Assembly (NCBI RefSeq): GCF_003364195.1
Contig: NZ_NXLQ01000004.1
Coordinates: 42,235 to 106,234, forward strand
Direction: 5' to 3'
Source of the DNA: Helicobacter didelphidarum
Lineage (GTDB): Bacteria > Campylobacterota > Campylobacteria > Campylobacterales > Helicobacteraceae
Length of the DNA stretch: 64,000 bases
Both the position numbers and the translations under genes were made by a program. Positions 48,193-58,302 of this stretch are shown one piece after another. The notes beneath the pieces were generated by a model. That model made no database searches and had not been told where the DNA came from. It was given only the letters and a program-made list of their open reading frames with translations. How positions within the stretch are numbered: position 1 is the stretch's first letter; every line of letters starts with the position of its first letter.

Positions 48193-49302
48193 TTATTGCA
48201 CTTGTGTATTCTCACTATTTGCAAGAATTTTTGCAATCTTATCAAAATCTATATGTAAAGCAAAATTTTCTTGAAAGCCAAGAAAGTGAAAAAATCTATC
48301 TGTTGTAGTAAAAATTTGTCCAAGTGTTGAATGCTTATCTCTTCGCATAAGCTCTTCTTTAAAGTATTTTTCAACTTCAGGCAATGCTTTATCAAAATCA
48401 TCTGTTCCTGGGAATCTTTGCCCATTTGCAAAAACTAGACGAATTTTATTGCATGCAACACCTTTCGCTTTTAATAAGTATAAAGATTCTAACCAAGTCG
48501 TGCTACTAGGTTCAATTGAAAGTAATCGAATATTATATTTTAATAAGTCTTTTTCATAATTTGTATTATCAGTAATAATTCCTTTCAAACCTTCTTCTTC
48601 ATATTCTTTATTAAACTTCTTAATTTCATCTTTTATAGTTTTGAGTGTGGCATCTATACTTTTTCTCTTTGCTTTATATTTTTCCTCCAAGCTTAAATCT
48701 CCTGAATCTAACACTGCTTTAGACAATACAACATGCAAACCACACTGATCTTGCCTACAAAAATCTAAATAACGATAAATATTCTGCAATATATCATCAG
48801 TATGAGTATTCCAATCAGGAATATAAAATGCAAAAGGCAACTCTTTTTTTACAGGATTCTTTAAATACTCTGCTACAAGAGATCGTAAATAAACATAACG
48901 ATAAGAATCTGTAATTTGATAAATTGTTTTATCTTCTATAGGAATGATTTTATTATACCATTCTGGCTCAACTTTTACAACCTTATTTTCCCATTCAACA
49001 GGATTTTTAATAAAAGCTCTATTGTGTTTAATCGGTCCCGCAACAGAATTACTCATCTCGATAAAAGGGACATCTGGTTCTTTTTGCAAATAACGATAGT
49101 GTCCGTCAAAAGACATAATAAAATCTGGTGTTTGTGAACAAAAATGCTCTTTCATTTTTGCAAACGGAATTTTAGAAAGGACAAATGGCTCAATTTCAGC
49201 ATAATCATATTCAACTTGAGAGGCTTTAGAGAGATATTGTAAAAACGATTTTGCAAATAAACTTGTTTCTGCAGAGGATAGACATAATAATTTTATAGCC
49301 AT
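48193..49302 (-). CDS. Hypothetical protein, unrecognised
   Basis: 369 residues, family not recognised. It has no signal peptide, membrane helix or Cys motif. The N-terminus (MAIKLLCLSSAETSLFAKSF) looks like the first strand-helix of a Rossmann-type domain, and PDFIMSFDGHYRY with a following PFIEMSNSVAGP recalls the inter-strand loops of GT-B glycosyltransferases, but I see no nucleotide-sugar motif. A charged helical hairpin (about residues 205-250, KYKAKRKSIDATLKTIKDEI) follows. The ATG is preceded by GGAG, so expression is credible. It stands alone between a Sua5-like gene and another unknown gene on the opposite strand. Confidence 0.8.
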   Translation of the reverse strand: MAIKLLCLSSAETSLFAKSFLQYLSKASQVEYDYAEIEPFVLSKIPFAKMKEHFCSQTPDFIMSFDGHYRYLQKEPDVPFIEMSNSVAGPIKHNRAFIKNPVEWENKVVKVEPEWYNKIIPIEDKTIYQITDSYRYVYLRSLVAEYLKNPVKKELPFAFYIPDWNTHTDDILQNIYRYLDFCRQDQCGLHVVLSKAVLDSGDLSLEEKYKAKRKSIDATLKTIKDEIKKFNKEYEEEGLKGIITDNTNYEKDLLKYNIRLLSIEPSSTTWLESLYLLKAKGVACNKIRLVFANGQRFPGTDDFDKALPEVEKYFKEELMRRDKHSTLGQIFTTTDRFFHFLGFQENFALHIDFDKIAKILANSENTQVQ

Positions 49303-49637
49303 TGCTTACTCCATGAAATAATATTTAAAGATTAAATAAACCAAAAAAATTTAAACGAAGTTATTAAAGTGCATATTATAACCTAAATTTATTCTATTTG
49401 TGTGTTTATTTTTCAATTTTTTCAATTTTTTAAGTTTAGAATTTACTTCTTGAAATCAAAATTCCATTTAATTGCACCTAAAATGTGCAAAAGTGTAATA
49501 TTGTGCAAAATATTGCCATAAAAATATTAAAAATAATATTACAAGTCATTGATTTTATTGTTATAATTTCAATTTTAGTTTAATGTTTAATTATTCAATA
49601 ATTGAAGTTTGAACAATTAAAATCTTTGGGAGTATTT
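49303..49637. other. Divergent intergenic region between two unknown genes
   Basis: 335 bp, very AT-rich, with a short run of TTTTTCAA-type repeats near 49410-49430. No RNA gene or clear operator was seen. Confidence 0.4.
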
Positions 49638-50117
49638 ATGGGTAACAAAAAAGATAACAAAAAACCTGATTTTTTAATTGATTTGCCTGTGGTTTTTTCT
49701 GTTGTAAAGCTTGAAGATCTTGTGCAAAGTGCTAATAGTTTTTATGGCACAAATGTTATTGTGCCAAAGCCCGGTAGCAGTTTTGATAGTAGAACAGAAA
49801 AAGGTGTTGTGCATAAATTTCACCTTTATAAACTAACAATTAGGCGACTTGATGAAGATGAGAAAAGATTTAAAAAAAATGTGAATGGATTTGAAACATT
49901 GATGGAAAATATGGGGATATTTACCAACCTTTATGAAATCATGACTTATGCTGATACAATCACTGTGTTTTCAAATCTTGAAGAAGCGGATATATTTTTA
50001 CGTGCATGCTTGAAGGCAGATTCCAACATTACAACCAAGTCCGCATTTCTCTTCACAGACACAGAGATTGAAGGATTAGAAACCAATACATGTCCAAATA
50101 ATGACATACGTAATTAA
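49638..50117 (+). CDS. Hypothetical protein, unrecognised
   Basis: 159 residues from the ATG at 49638, which has GGGAG six nt upstream; a TTG 12 codons earlier is open but has no ribosome site. The product is soluble and looks alpha/beta (DLPVVFSVVKLEDL, HKFHLYKLTIRRLDEDEKRF, GFETLMENMGIF, SNLEEADIFLRACLK). No catalytic or metal motif is visible. I do not recognise the family. It precedes glnA by 309 bp on the same strand, too far to infer an operon. Confidence 0.75.
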   Translation: MGNKKDNKKPDFLIDLPVVFSVVKLEDLVQSANSFYGTNVIVPKPGSSFDSRTEKGVVHKFHLYKLTIRRLDEDEKRFKKNVNGFETLMENMGIFTNLYEIMTYADTITVFSNLEEADIFLRACLKADSNITTKSAFLFTDTEIEGLETNTCPNNDIRN

Positions 50118-50426
50118 GTTAGACAGCTTTCAATATTTCAATGAAATGGAGTAAGTTACCTCTTCAACAATACATTTAAAATGTTAAAGATGTTCTTAAT
50201 CTTAAGATATGTAGATATTTTTATTACATTAATTATTATGTTTATATTAAGTCATATAAATACTGCGATATTATTGCTACATTAAAGAATTATATGTCAT
50301 TACAAACTTAGAGATTTGCTTACAAATTTTGCAAATACGAATTGTATGCAAAAAATTACTTTGTTATTCTTTAAATTACTGAAACACGATATACTTGTGG
50401 TATATAAATTTTGAGGAGTTATTCTT
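50118..50426. other. Intergenic region upstream of glnA
   Basis: 309 bp without a gene. A TATATA-type -10 candidate lies near 50400, just before the GAGGAG of glnA. No RpoN (-24/-12) promoter was seen. Confidence 0.4.
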
Positions 50427-51893
50427 ATGGCAGATAAAAAGAAAGTTAATGAAGCACAAAACACTGCAAAGGACTTACAGATTCGAGAGTTTTTAGATTT
50501 TTGCAGAAACGAGGAAGTCGAATTTGTAGATTTTAGATTCACAGACATAAAAGGCACATGGCATCATATTAGTTTTTCAATGGTAGCAATAGATTTTGAC
50601 TCGTTATATAATGGAATTCCTTTTGATGGCTCAAGCCTTTCAGCGTGGCAACCAATCAATAAATCAGACATGATTCTTATCCCGGATCTCGTGCGTTATT
50701 TTATTGATCCCTTTACAGCTGATACAACAATTATAGTATTTTGTGATATTTGGGATATTTATAAAAATCAGCCTTATGAAAAATGCCCTCGAAGCATTGT
50801 AAAACGTGCAATGAAATATCTTATTGATACAGGCATTGGTGATACTGCCTATTTTGGTCCAGAAAATGAATTTTTTATTTTTGATAGCATTAAAATGCGA
50901 GATTCTATTAACTGCAAATATTATGAAGTCGATACTGAAGAAGGTGAGTGGAATCGTGATAGAACATTTGATTCTGGTGAGAATATAGGACATCGTCCAG
51001 GCACTAAAGGTGGGTATTTCCCTGTCCCGCCTGTAGATTCTCTTGTAGATATTCGTGCTGAAATGGTAAAAGTGCTAAACCAAGTAGGTTTGCAAACATT
51101 TGTTGTGCATCATGAAGTAGCACAGGGACAATGTGAAATTGGTGTGCGATTTGGTGATATGCTTGAAGCCGCAGATAATATTCAAAAACTGAAATATGTT
51201 ATTAAAATGGTAGCACATTTAAATGGAAAAACAGCGACTTTTATGCCAAAGCCACTTTATGGAGATAATGGTAGCGGAATGCATGTCCATATCAGTATAT
51301 GGAAAAATGGAAAAAATTGTTTCGCAGGAAATGAATACCAAGGATTAAGTGATACAGCACTACATTTTTTAGGAGGTGTCCTTAAACACGCAAGAAGTAT
51401 TGCAGCATTCACAAATGCAAGCACAAACTCTTACAAGCGACTCATACCTGGCTTTGAAGCACCTAGTATTTTAACTTATTCAGCACAAAACAGAAGTGCA
51501 AGTGTGCGTATTCCTTATAATCAAGGTGAAAAAGCCAAACGAATGGAATTTAGATTTCCTGATAGCTCAAGCAATCCCTACCTTGCTTTTGCTAGTCTTT
51601 TTATGGCAGGTCTCGATGGAATCCACAATAAAATTGATCCAGGAAAGCCAATGGATATTAACCTTTTTGAACTTAGTCTTGATGAAATTCGTGCAAAAGG
51701 AATCAAACAACTGCCACATACATTAAGAAGTGCAATAGAAGAAATGTTGGCAAACAAAGAATATCTTAAACAAGGAAGTGTCTTTACTGAAGAGTTTTTA
51801 CAAGTTTATAAAGCATATAAATTTGAAACAGAAATATGGCCATGGGAAGCACGACCACATCCATTTGAATTTATTTCAACTTATAGTTGTTAA
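50427..51893 (+). CDS. glnA: Glutamine synthetase type I
   Basis: ATP-dependent synthesis of glutamine from glutamate and ammonia. It has 488 residues. The GS signature regions are [21 protein letters not shown] (metal-binding Glu), [20 protein letters not shown] and [10 protein letters not shown]. At the adenylylation loop the sequence is MDINLFELS, with Phe414 in place of the Tyr modified in E. coli (NLYDL), so control by adenylylation is excluded; this is also reported for H. pylori GS. The ATG follows GAGGAG. An intrinsic terminator lies at 52071-52115. Confidence 0.97.
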   Translation: MADKKKVNEAQNTAKDLQIREFLDFCRNEEVEFVDFRFTDIKGTWHHISFSMVAIDFDSLYNGIPFDGSSLSAWQPINKSDMILIPDLVRYFIDPFTADTTIIVFCDIWDIYKNQPYEKCPRSIVKRAMKYLIDTGIGDTAYFGPENEFFIFDSIKMRDSINCKYYEVDTEEGEWNRDRTFDSGENIGHRPGTKGGYFPVPPVDSLVDIRAEMVKVLNQVGLQTFVVHHEVAQGQCEIGVRFGDMLEAADNIQKLKYVIKMVAHLNGKTATFMPKPLYGDNGSGMHVHISIWKNGKNCFAGNEYQGLSDTALHFLGGVLKHARSIAAFTNASTNSYKRLIPGFEAPSILTYSAQNRSASVRIPYNQGEKAKRMEFRFPDSSSNPYLAFASLFMAGLDGIHNKIDPGKPMDINLFELSLDEIRAKGIKQLPHTLRSAIEEMLANKEYLKQGSVFTEEFLQVYKAYKFETEIWPWEARPHPFEFISTYSC

Positions 51894-52070
51894 AAAAGAT
51901 TAATAATTTTATCTATAAATCTTAATATTAAAATCTCTGTATCACTTGTTAATAAAATCAAACTATAAGATAGTATAAAATATTTTAGATTTTAAAAAAT
52001 GTTATAGTTTTAGTGAACTTAATTTGTATTCCCAGAGATATATTTAAGAATTTTATTTTTTATAAGTCCA

Positions 52071-52115
52071 AGAATGTAATTTTTTCAAAAATTACATTCT
52101 TCTTTTCACTTTTTT
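52071..52115 (+). terminator. Intrinsic terminator downstream of glnA
   Basis: AGAATGTAATTTTT pairs perfectly over 14 bp with AAAAATTACATTCT, with a very short loop, followed by a T-rich run (TCTTTTCACTTTTTTC). It lies 178 nt after the glnA stop and just upstream of the aroF promoter. Confidence 0.75.
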
Positions 52116-52140
52116 CTTGCATAAAATCTTAACTTTTCTA

Positions 52141-52146
52141 TACAAT
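52141..52146 (+). promoter_or_regulatory. Promoter (-10) of aroF
   Basis: TACAAT lies 31 nt upstream of the aroF ATG, right after the glnA terminator. Confidence 0.45.
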
Positions 52147-52176
52147 TACACATAACTTTAAAAATAAGGTATAGTA

Positions 52177-53541
52177 ATGAATACTTCTAAACAAAATACT
52201 TGGAACAAATCGAGCTGGAGAACATTTCCCATTAAACAACATCCTCACTATAAAGATAAAAATGCCATAGAATCCGTGGAAAAAGAATTAACAAGCTTTC
52301 CCCCATTAGTATTTGCAAAAGAAGCGGATAGCCTTAAAGAAAAATTAGCAAAAGCCAGTCGTGGCGAAGCTTTTTTATTGCAGGGTGGAGATTGTGCTGA
52401 AAGTTTTTCACAATTTAGTGCAAACTCTATCCGTGATATGTTTAAGATTATATTACAAATGAGTGCGATTTTAACCTTTGCTTCAGGTTGTCCAATTGTG
52501 AAAGTCGGGAGATTGGCTGGACAATTTGCAAAACCACGTAGCAGTGATATAGAAACAATCAATGGAGTGAGCTATCCGAGTTACAGAGGAGATCTTATCA
52601 ATTCTCAAGATTTAGATAAAAGAGAACCAGATCCATTGCGACTGTTAAAAGGCTATCATCAAAGTGCTAGCACACTTAATCTTCTGCGTGCATTTTCGCA
52701 AGGAGGCTTTGCAAACTTAGAACAAGTGCATAATTGGAATCTAGGTTTTGTAGCAAACAATAATTTTGGTAAAAAATATGAAACTCTTGCTAGTGATATT
52801 GCAAAATCATTAGCTTTTATGAAAGCATGTGGTATCGATATTAAAACAACAAGACAGCTTAAAGAAGTATCTTTTTATACTTCGCATGAAGCTTTAGTAT
52901 TAAATTATGAAGAAGCATTAACAAGGCAAGATTCTCTTAGTGGACAATGGTATGATTGCTCTGCACATATGCTTTGGATTGGTGAGAGAACGCGTGACAC
53001 GGATCATGCACATCTAGAATTTCTACGTGGTGTGAAGAATCCAGTTGGCGTAAAGATTGGACCAAATGCTATAAAAGATGATATACTAAAAATTTGTGAT
53101 ATTCTTAATCCAATGAACGAAGAGGGTAGATTAAATCTTATTATTCGTATGGGTGCAAATACAATCGATGAAAAATTCCCTACATTGCTTCAAGATATAC
53201 ATAAAGAGGGACGCAGGATTCTATGGAGTTGTGATCCAATGCATGGGAATACAAAAGTTGCACGGAGTGGTTATAAAACGCGATCTTTTGAGGATATTAT
53301 CAGTGAAATTAAAAGTTTTTTTGCAATCCATCAAGCGGAAGGGAGCATTGCAGGAGGGATTCATCTTGAAATGACAGGAGCAAATGTTACAGAATGTGTT
53401 GGTGGTATGCAAGAAATCAGCGAAGATACATTGCATACGAACTATCATACACAATGTGACCCAAGACTCAATGCTACACAAGCACTCGAGTTAAGTTTTA
53501 TGCTTGCAGAAATACTTGCACAAAGGAATAAAAGATTCTAA
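52177..53541 (+). CDS. aroF: 3-Deoxy-7-phosphoheptulonate synthase, class II
   Basis: Condenses PEP and erythrose 4-phosphate, the first step of the shikimate pathway. It has 454 residues of the plant-like class II family, as in H. pylori. Key segments are [11 protein letters not shown] (metal-binding Cys), [36 protein letters not shown] and [10 protein letters not shown]. The N-terminal region has the [12 protein letters not shown] pattern of the class but no extra regulatory domain. The ribosome site is weak (AAGGT). The end of the unit is marked by a hairpin at 53596-53623. Confidence 0.95.
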   Translation: MNTSKQNTWNKSSWRTFPIKQHPHYKDKNAIESVEKELTSFPPLVFAKEADSLKEKLAKASRGEAFLLQGGDCAESFSQFSANSIRDMFKIILQMSAILTFASGCPIVKVGRLAGQFAKPRSSDIETINGVSYPSYRGDLINSQDLDKREPDPLRLLKGYHQSASTLNLLRAFSQGGFANLEQVHNWNLGFVANNNFGKKYETLASDIAKSLAFMKACGIDIKTTRQLKEVSFYTSHEALVLNYEEALTRQDSLSGQWYDCSAHMLWIGERTRDTDHAHLEFLRGVKNPVGVKIGPNAIKDDILKICDILNPMNEEGRLNLIIRMGANTIDEKFPTLLQDIHKEGRRILWSCDPMHGNTKVARSGYKTRSFEDIISEIKSFFAIHQAEGSIAGGIHLEMTGANVTECVGGMQEISEDTLHTNYHTQCDPRLNATQALELSFMLAEILAQRNKRF

Positions 53542-53595
53542 GAATCTAATCTTAGATTGAAGAATAAAGATGGGGGGACTACCAAAAAAGTTCTC

Positions 53596-53623
53596 GTGAG
53601 GAATATAATATTTTATTCCTCAC
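53596..53623. terminator. Bidirectional terminator aroF/argJ
   Basis: GTGAGGAATA (53596-53605) and TATTCCTCAC (53614-53623) pair perfectly around 8 nt. It lies between convergent stops. On the minus strand a T6 run follows 8 nt after the stem, so it probably serves argJ best; the plus side lacks a long T run. Confidence 0.65.
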
Positions 53624-53718
53624 CCTAGCATTTTGTAGTAATATTCTAAACCTAGTAAGTTTCCCCTAAGTTTTTAGAATCTTATTCCCCTCAATATTAT
53701 AATAATTTCTTTTATAAA

Positions 53719-55176
53719 TCACGAACGATAATCCGCATTGATTTTAATGTAGCCATAGCTAAGGTCACAACCCCATGCTTTTGCATTTTGGATTCCATCA
53801 TTGAGATTAATCACAATGCGAACTTTATCTGCTCCCAAAATAGTCCTTGCTTTATTTTCATTAAATTTTAATCCTATGCCATCATGCACTATTTTGATTT
53901 TACCTTTTTTACTCTCAAAATATAAATCAAGTTTTTTAGAATCAAATTCAGCTTCACTATAACCCATTGCACAAATAATTCGTCCCCAATTTGCATCTTT
54001 TCCAAAAATGGCAGTTTTTACAAGATTTGAACCAATCACTGCCTTGCTTAATCTCTGTGCTTGTTCCAAAGTTTTTGCATTTTTAACAACAACTTCAAGC
54101 AAATGTGTCGCACCCTCGCCATCTCTTGCGATCTTTTTGGCAAGATTCACACAAACAAGCTTTAGAGAATCTCTAAAAGTTTCATAGTCCTTATTTTTCT
54201 GCGTGATTTCTTTATTTCCTGCCTTACCATTTGCAAGGATTATTACCATATCATTTGTTGATGTATCACCATCAACACTGATTTGGTTAAAGCTTTGTTG
54301 GACAATTTCACTTAAAGCTTCTTGTAAAAGATTCTGTGTAATTGCAACATCGGTTAAAATAAAACCAAGCATTGTAGCCATATTTGGATGAATCATTCCA
54401 GAACCTTTTGCCATGCCCCAGATTCTTGCATTTATTTTTTGAGAATCTTTTTTGGACTTTACCACCTTTTCTTTTTGAGAGTCTTTTGAGGATTCTGTAT
54501 CATCTCTTGTATTCTCTTGAAGAGAATCTTTGTGTGTTTTTGTTGTAATATTTTCATTTTTTGTATCTTGAGGTTTTGGATTCTTATTGTTAGACAGATT
54601 CTCAAGAATATCTGCACTCTCTAGCCAAAATTTGACCCCATAAGTTTTAGGATAAGTATCTGTTGTCATAATAGCTTTACTTGCTTGTTTTATAGAATCT
54701 TTTGCATTGTTTCTATTATGAATGAGTTTTGGAATACCTTTTAAAATTCTCTCCATTGGAAGTTGTTCTCCAATGACTCCAGTTGATGCAAGCAATATAC
54801 TTTCAGAAGGCACTAATAATCCATCTCCTAAGGATTTTGCACAAAGAATACAATTCTTATCACCCTGTATGCTTGTGCAAGCATTCGCATAGCCAGAGTT
54901 AATCATAACTGCATGTATTTTATTTTTTATGGTAGCTTTATTATAGAGTATGCAAGCTGCTTGCATACTATTTTTTGTCCATACACCAGCTCCAGTCGCA
55001 GGAACTTTAGAGTAAATAAGTGCTAAGTCAAAACGATTTTTATATTTAATATTTGCCTTGATACCAGATAATTTAAAGCCACGCGGAAGTTTTGAAGTTT
55101 TACGGATTTTTACCTTTTTTGATGCAATTTGATTGCACTTTACCTTACTTTGTTCCTTTTCTTCTAAATCTGCCAT
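53719..55176 (-). CDS. argJ: Bifunctional glutamate N-acetyltransferase / amino-acid acetyltransferase with insertion
   Basis: Recycles the acetyl group from N-acetylornithine to glutamate in arginine synthesis. Self-cleavage gives alpha and beta chains; the nucleophile Thr268 lies in HPNMATMLGF, with GMAKGSGMI just before it. Other family segments: SGYANACTSIQGD, STGVIGEQLP, MTTDTYPK, SVDGDTSTNDMV and GANWGRIICAMGYS. It has 485 residues against about 400 because some 60-70 residues rich in Lys, Asn, Asp and Ser are inserted at about 195-255, just upstream of the cleavage site in the alpha chain. The N-terminus has about 30 extra basic residues. AGGAG precedes the ATG. Confidence 0.95.
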   Translation of the reverse strand: MADLEEKEQSKVKCNQIASKKVKIRKTSKLPRGFKLSGIKANIKYKNRFDLALIYSKVPATGAGVWTKNSMQAACILYNKATIKNKIHAVMINSGYANACTSIQGDKNCILCAKSLGDGLLVPSESILLASTGVIGEQLPMERILKGIPKLIHNRNNAKDSIKQASKAIMTTDTYPKTYGVKFWLESADILENLSNNKNPKPQDTKNENITTKTHKDSLQENTRDDTESSKDSQKEKVVKSKKDSQKINARIWGMAKGSGMIHPNMATMLGFILTDVAITQNLLQEALSEIVQQSFNQISVDGDTSTNDMVIILANGKAGNKEITQKNKDYETFRDSLKLVCVNLAKKIARDGEGATHLLEVVVKNAKTLEQAQRLSKAVIGSNLVKTAIFGKDANWGRIICAMGYSEAEFDSKKLDLYFESKKGKIKIVHDGIGLKFNENKARTILGADKVRIVINLNDGIQNAKAWGCDLSYGYIKINADYRS

Positions 55177-55562
55177 ATGTTCTCCTCAAAATATGAAATT
55201 TGAAATATATTTATAGTATCATAATTTTCAAATATTAGATATCTAAAGAACGAAATATTCATATATAAAATAACACATGAAAATATCGAATACATAATAA
55301 ATTCCGATATGTAAGCAGTCTTTTTTCTCAAATATATTTTTTATTAATATATATTTCTTATGTGTAAATTTTACTCAAAAGATTCTATAATTTTTACAAA
55401 ATTCATATGAATGCCTGTTGATAAACCTAGAGATTTTTTAATAAAATATTTGTTTTTAAACATAAAGCAATAATGATTAATTCTAAATAAAAGCGAAAAA
55501 TCAGAGAAATAATAATATAATTAGAATTTAAAATAATAATACTCCATATTGTAAGAGGAAAT
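55177..55562. other. Divergent intergenic region argJ / efflux adaptor
   Basis: 386 bp without a gene. TATAAT at 55516-55521 is a possible -10 for the adaptor gene, 42 nt before its ATG. Nothing else was recognised. Confidence 0.4.
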
Positions 55563-56642
55563 ATGCATAAAAATATATTTTTTCTATTTATAGTTTTTAC
55601 AAGCACAATTTATGCAAAACCACTTTCTGTTAGCACAATACCGATCACTAAAGGGTCATTAGAAAAACAAAGCACTTTTGTTGGTTCTCTCAATTATAAA
55701 GAAAGTTCTAAAGTTGCTAGCCAGCAAAAAGGGCTTGTTGATAAAGTATATTTTAATATTGGGGACAAAGTTATAAAAGGACAACGACTTGTAAGTCTCA
55801 ATACAGATATTCTTAAAAAGGATTTGGAAGTTAAATTTGCTAAGCTTCAAGAAGCAAAATACCAGGCACAAAAGATTCAAAATGAGCTTGCTCGTTACAA
55901 AAACTTGCTAGATAGCCAATCTATTGCTTTACAACAATATGAAAATTTAGAATTTGATTTAAAGGCAAAGGAAGCAAATATTCTTTCGTTACAAGCCGAT
56001 TATGATCTCTCAAGAGAAGAAATTACAAAAATGACAATTACTTCTCCTTTTAATGGTGTAGTGCTTGATAGACTTACAAGTATTGGTGAATGGTTAAATA
56101 TTGGAGATCCTGTAGCTCTGATTGTTAATACCTCACAAATTGAAGTGATTGTTTATGTTCCTAGCGATATTTCAAGTTATCTAAAACTGAAACAAAAAGT
56201 CTATCTTACTATTAATCACAAAAATTATAGTGGTTCAATTTCTGCTCTGATTCCAAAAGCAGAAATGCGTTCAAAAACATTTCCTGTTTATATCAAAATA
56301 GCAAATCAAATTGGCTTTTTTGATGGTATGGCGGTCGATGTCCATCTTAATACACAAGGAAGAGTCAATGGCTTTATAGTGCCACGAGATAGTATAGTCC
56401 ATTCGCATAACAAAAATGTTGTATTCGCTATCCGCAATAATATTGCACATGCTATTCGTGTCAATGTATTAAGTTTGCAAGATAAAGAGGCTGTTGTATT
56501 AGGTGCATTTTTAGATACCGATTTAATTGTGCAAAAAGGACAAGACAGACTTTATGACGGTGCAGAAACCATAGAATCTCTTCCGTTAATAAGTCCAAAA
56601 CAAAAAAATGTTGCACCTCAAAAATCAACTAAAAAAAAGTAA
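55563..56642 (+). CDS. HlyD/RND-family periplasmic adaptor protein
   Basis: 359 residues. A Sec signal peptide (NIFFLFIVFTSTIYA, cleavage near residue 18) is followed by a lipoyl half (VDKVYFNIGDKVIKGQRLV), a long helical hairpin (about 75-145), the second lipoyl half (SPFNGVVLDRLTSIGEWLNIGDP), a beta-barrel and a membrane-proximal domain (FIVPRDSIVHSHNKNVVFAI). The C-terminus is a Lys-rich tail. The protein is soluble rather than a lipoprotein, unlike the adaptor at the left edge. The next gene is an MFS transporter, not an RND pump, so the pump partner is unclear; the 238-nt gap with its own promoter argues against a simple operon. AAGAGG lies upstream of the ATG. Confidence 0.85.
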   Translation: MHKNIFFLFIVFTSTIYAKPLSVSTIPITKGSLEKQSTFVGSLNYKESSKVASQQKGLVDKVYFNIGDKVIKGQRLVSLNTDILKKDLEVKFAKLQEAKYQAQKIQNELARYKNLLDSQSIALQQYENLEFDLKAKEANILSLQADYDLSREEITKMTITSPFNGVVLDRLTSIGEWLNIGDPVALIVNTSQIEVIVYVPSDISSYLKLKQKVYLTINHKNYSGSISALIPKAEMRSKTFPVYIKIANQIGFFDGMAVDVHLNTQGRVNGFIVPRDSIVHSHNKNVVFAIRNNIAHAIRVNVLSLQDKEAVVLGAFLDTDLIVQKGQDRLYDGAETIESLPLISPKQKNVAPQKSTKKK

Positions 56643-56757
56643 TCTAGATAAAATACTATGCCAATGGAATTGTTGATTCCATATGGATTGCTACAATGTT
56701 TCATTTACAATCAACTTTGTTATGAAGTTGGAGAAAATTCTGATACTATCAAGTTAT

Positions 56758-56763
56758 TATAAT
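56758..56763 (+). promoter_or_regulatory. Promoter (-10) of the MFS gene
   Basis: TATAAT lies 118 nt upstream of the chosen ATG, within the gap after the adaptor gene, suggesting separate transcription. Confidence 0.4.
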
Positions 56764-56880
56764 ATATAGTTTTATATTTTTAGACTTTATAGTTACAAAA
56801 TACGAGATGAAAAAATGAGTGCATTATTTAATCACTTATCATTCTATACAATTTTTAATATTCAATTTTTTGGAGAAAAT

Positions 56881-58047
56881 ATGCAAGGTTATATGAAAAC
56901 TATTATTCTTTTGGCATTTTCGAGTTTTTGCATGGGTGTTGCTGAATTTATAATTTCTGGAATCATTACCAACATTAGCAAACATTACAATATTTTAGTT
57001 GGCGAAGCTGGGAATCTTGCCACATTATATGCTATTGGCGTTGTAATTGGTGCTCCCATTGTGAGTGTGCTAATATCTGCTTGGAACTATAAATTGCAAC
57101 TTGCTTTCACACTTTTTATCTTTTGTTTTTCCAATGCAATTATTTTCTTTGCAGATAATTTTCTTATTATGCTTATAGCACGATTTATTGGTGGTCTGAT
57201 GCATGGTTTATTCTTTGTTATTGCGACAATAGTCGCCATTAAAGTTGCTCCACAAAATAAAACAAGCACTGCTTTAAGCCTTATGGTAAGTGGATTGACA
57301 ATTGCCCTTGTTACAGGAATACCACTTGGAATCTTTCTATCAGAGCAATATAGCCTTTTATTTCCTTTCGCATTTATTGCGGTTTTTAGTCTCCTGGTTG
57401 CGATTGCCACACTTTTTATCATGCCTGATCTCAAAGGTAACAAGGGAAGCTTTAAGAATCTTATTATAGCTTTTAGATTTCCACCTCTTTATCAAGGATT
57501 TTTAATCACTGCTTTTACATGTGGTTCACAATTTGTTTTATATGTATATTTGCGTGTTTTTCTTGAGAAACATGGATTCCATACTGATACAATTAAAAAT
57601 ATCTTTCTTTTATATGGTATTGCTGCTATCATTGGGAATCTTTTTGGAGGAAAATTTGCAGATTCTCGTGGCTCTTTCCTTGCTTTAAGTATTATTTTAA
57701 TCTTACAAATTACCTTTTTTAGCCTAATGAGCGTAACTTATATGTTTGGAGAATTATTTGTAATCATCAATATTTTATGTATGGCATTCTTTGGATTTGC
57801 AAGTATTGCACCGCTTAAGATGTTAAGCACATATTTGGCACACACTTACACGCCAAAAACGCAAAATGATACAATTGCACTCAATGAAGGGGCTTTTAAT
57901 GTAGGAATAGCATTTGCATCATTTATTGGTGGAATTGTTGAACATAATATTAGCGTTAATTTTAATGGTTTATTTTCTGCAATTTTTAGTATATGTGCAT
58001 GGCTTATCTTATTTCTTTGTATCCGTAAAATATATTATCGCATGTAG
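56881..58047 (+). CDS. MFS efflux transporter, DHA1 / AraJ-SotB type
   Basis: 388 residues with twelve predicted membrane helices. MGVAEFIISGI in helix 1 and the ARFIGGLMHGLFFVIA segment match the sugar-efflux and DHA1 drug-efflux group (NepI, SotB, AraJ); H. pylori has a similar gene annotated as a sugar efflux transporter. The second half has GNLFGGKFADSRG as the helix 8-9 motif. I chose the ATG at 56881, preceded by GGAG; an upstream in-frame ATG at 56815 would add 22 residues. Substrate unknown. Confidence 0.88.
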   Translation: MQGYMKTIILLAFSSFCMGVAEFIISGIITNISKHYNILVGEAGNLATLYAIGVVIGAPIVSVLISAWNYKLQLAFTLFIFCFSNAIIFFADNFLIMLIARFIGGLMHGLFFVIATIVAIKVAPQNKTSTALSLMVSGLTIALVTGIPLGIFLSEQYSLLFPFAFIAVFSLLVAIATLFIMPDLKGNKGSFKNLIIAFRFPPLYQGFLITAFTCGSQFVLYVYLRVFLEKHGFHTDTIKNIFLLYGIAAIIGNLFGGKFADSRGSFLALSIILILQITFFSLMSVTYMFGELFVIINILCMAFFGFASIAPLKMLSTYLAHTYTPKTQNDTIALNEGAFNVGIAFASFIGGIVEHNISVNFNGLFSAIFSICAWLILFLCIRKIYYRM

Positions 58048-58302
58048 ACAATTTTATATGATAGAATGTTTAATTTTTCATGCTGAAATACCAAATGATG
58101 TTTATTATAATAAATAATAAGGAGCATGACATTACAAAAATAATAATAATAAATTATTGAGTGTTATAAATTCCTTCAAAAAGCTTAGCAATGTATGCTT
58201 TGAAAAAGCAAAATTTCATACCAATAGAATTCGATAAGAATGCAGAAATTCTATAAACACTCAAGAATATGAAAGCAAAAAATATTACATATTGCATCCT
58301 AA

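Noticed and set aside
50118..50426. RpoN (-24/-12) promoter for glnA
   Set aside because: I found no TGGCAC-N5-TTGC-like sequence in the gap.
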